Origin: Bacillota bacterium
Lineage (GTDB): Bacteria > Bacillota > Clostridia > Acetivibrionales > DSM-1351
Assembly: GCA_023441625.1 (NCBI GenBank)
Contig: JAEZOA010000012.1
Location: 1 to 5,249 of the forward strand
Direction: 5' to 3'
Length of the DNA stretch: 5,249 nucleotides
Both the position numbers and the translations under genes were made by a program. The notes under the pieces are model-generated. The model had not been told where the DNA came from and searched no databases. It saw only the letters and a list, made by a program, of their open reading frames with translations. Every line of letters starts with the position of its first letter. The stretch's first letter is position 1. Shown here piece after piece: positions 5,195 to 5,249 of the stretch.

Positions 5195-5249
5195 TTAACA
5201 TATTTTCATGTACGTATCCAGTAGAGAAATTAGCCCTGCTTTCTCAAGT
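5195..5249 (-). CDS. Group II intron reverse transcriptase/maturase, C-terminal fragment (partial)
   Basis: Eighteen codons are open from the right edge to a TAA at 5197-5195, encoding LEKAGLISLLDTYMKIC after the first incomplete codon. Intron-encoded proteins often end with a short segment of this kind (a hydrophobic GL-SL block followed by Tyr and a terminal Cys). The fragment is too short for assignment by itself; its position directly before domain V makes the call. The reverse transcriptase and maturase domains are outside the window, so I cannot tell whether the protein is intact. Confidence 0.65.
   Translation of the reverse strand, partial: LEKAGLISLLDTYMKIC

Larger units (their letters stand above)
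5109..5249 (-). mobile_element. Group II intron, 3' end (bacterial class C-like), continuing past the right edge
   Basis: On the minus strand the window holds, in order, the last codons of a reverse transcriptase, a canonical domain V and a domain VI ending in CCTACTCGAT. The order ORF, domain V, domain VI and the roughly 7-base gap between stop codon and domain V are typical of compact class C introns. I place the 3' splice boundary at 5109, give or take one or two bases, because the intron should end in AY a few bases after the domain VI bulged A at 5115. The 5' part, including domains I-III and the exon-binding sites, lies outside. Group II introns splice from RNA and retrohome; class C members favour sites just after terminator hairpins. 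Confidence 0.87.

Overview
The window looks like chromosomal DNA from a low-GC Firmicute, most likely a clostridium. The base composition is strongly A/T-rich, the ribosome-binding sites are AGGAGG-like, the -10 boxes are TATAAT, and the proteins are of Gram-positive type (RbgA/YlqF, a Sip-type signal peptidase, a TcaA/YvbJ-like zinc-ribbon membrane protein, and a DUF3502-type solute-binding protein). I cannot name the species from sequence alone.

Layout from left to right. (1) Positions 1-1479, minus strand: a zinc-ribbon, single-pass membrane protein of the TcaA/YvbJ type, running off the left edge after 493 codons. (2) Positions 1480-1670: a divergent control region with two outward-facing promoters that share an identical 12-base extended -10 sequence in inverted orientation. 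A perfect 14-bp palindrome lies just downstream of the leftward promoter. (3) Positions 1671-3182, plus strand: an extracellular solute-binding protein with a C-terminal DUF3502-type domain. It has a signal peptide but no lipobox cysteine, and no transporter permease gene is in view. (4) Positions 3193-3214: a strong hairpin terminator shared by two convergent genes. (5) Positions 3233-4936, minus strand: a two-gene housekeeping unit, lepB (signal peptidase I) followed by rbgA/ylqF (50S ribosome assembly GTPase). It has its own promoter near 5013-5041, and rbgA has an odd translation start region. (6) From about 5109 to the right edge, minus strand: the 3' end of a bacterial class C-like group II intron. 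Domain VI, domain V and the last codons of its reverse transcriptase are visible; the rest lies outside the window.

How the parts relate. lepB and rbgA form a familiar clostridial cluster in which rplS often lies upstream and rnhB downstream. Here the intron sits upstream of lepB, and rbgA is followed by a terminator and unrelated surface-protein genes instead of rnhB. The TcaA-like protein and the solute-binding protein both act outside the membrane and are divergently transcribed from matched promoters, so a shared envelope or sensing role is possible but unproven. I found no CRISPR array, tRNA, rRNA or clear new defence system. The most unusual signals are the divergent promoter pair with its palindrome, the non-lipidated orphan binding protein, the Shine-Dalgarno-less rbgA start behind a hairpin and a four-codon ORF, and the intron insertion.
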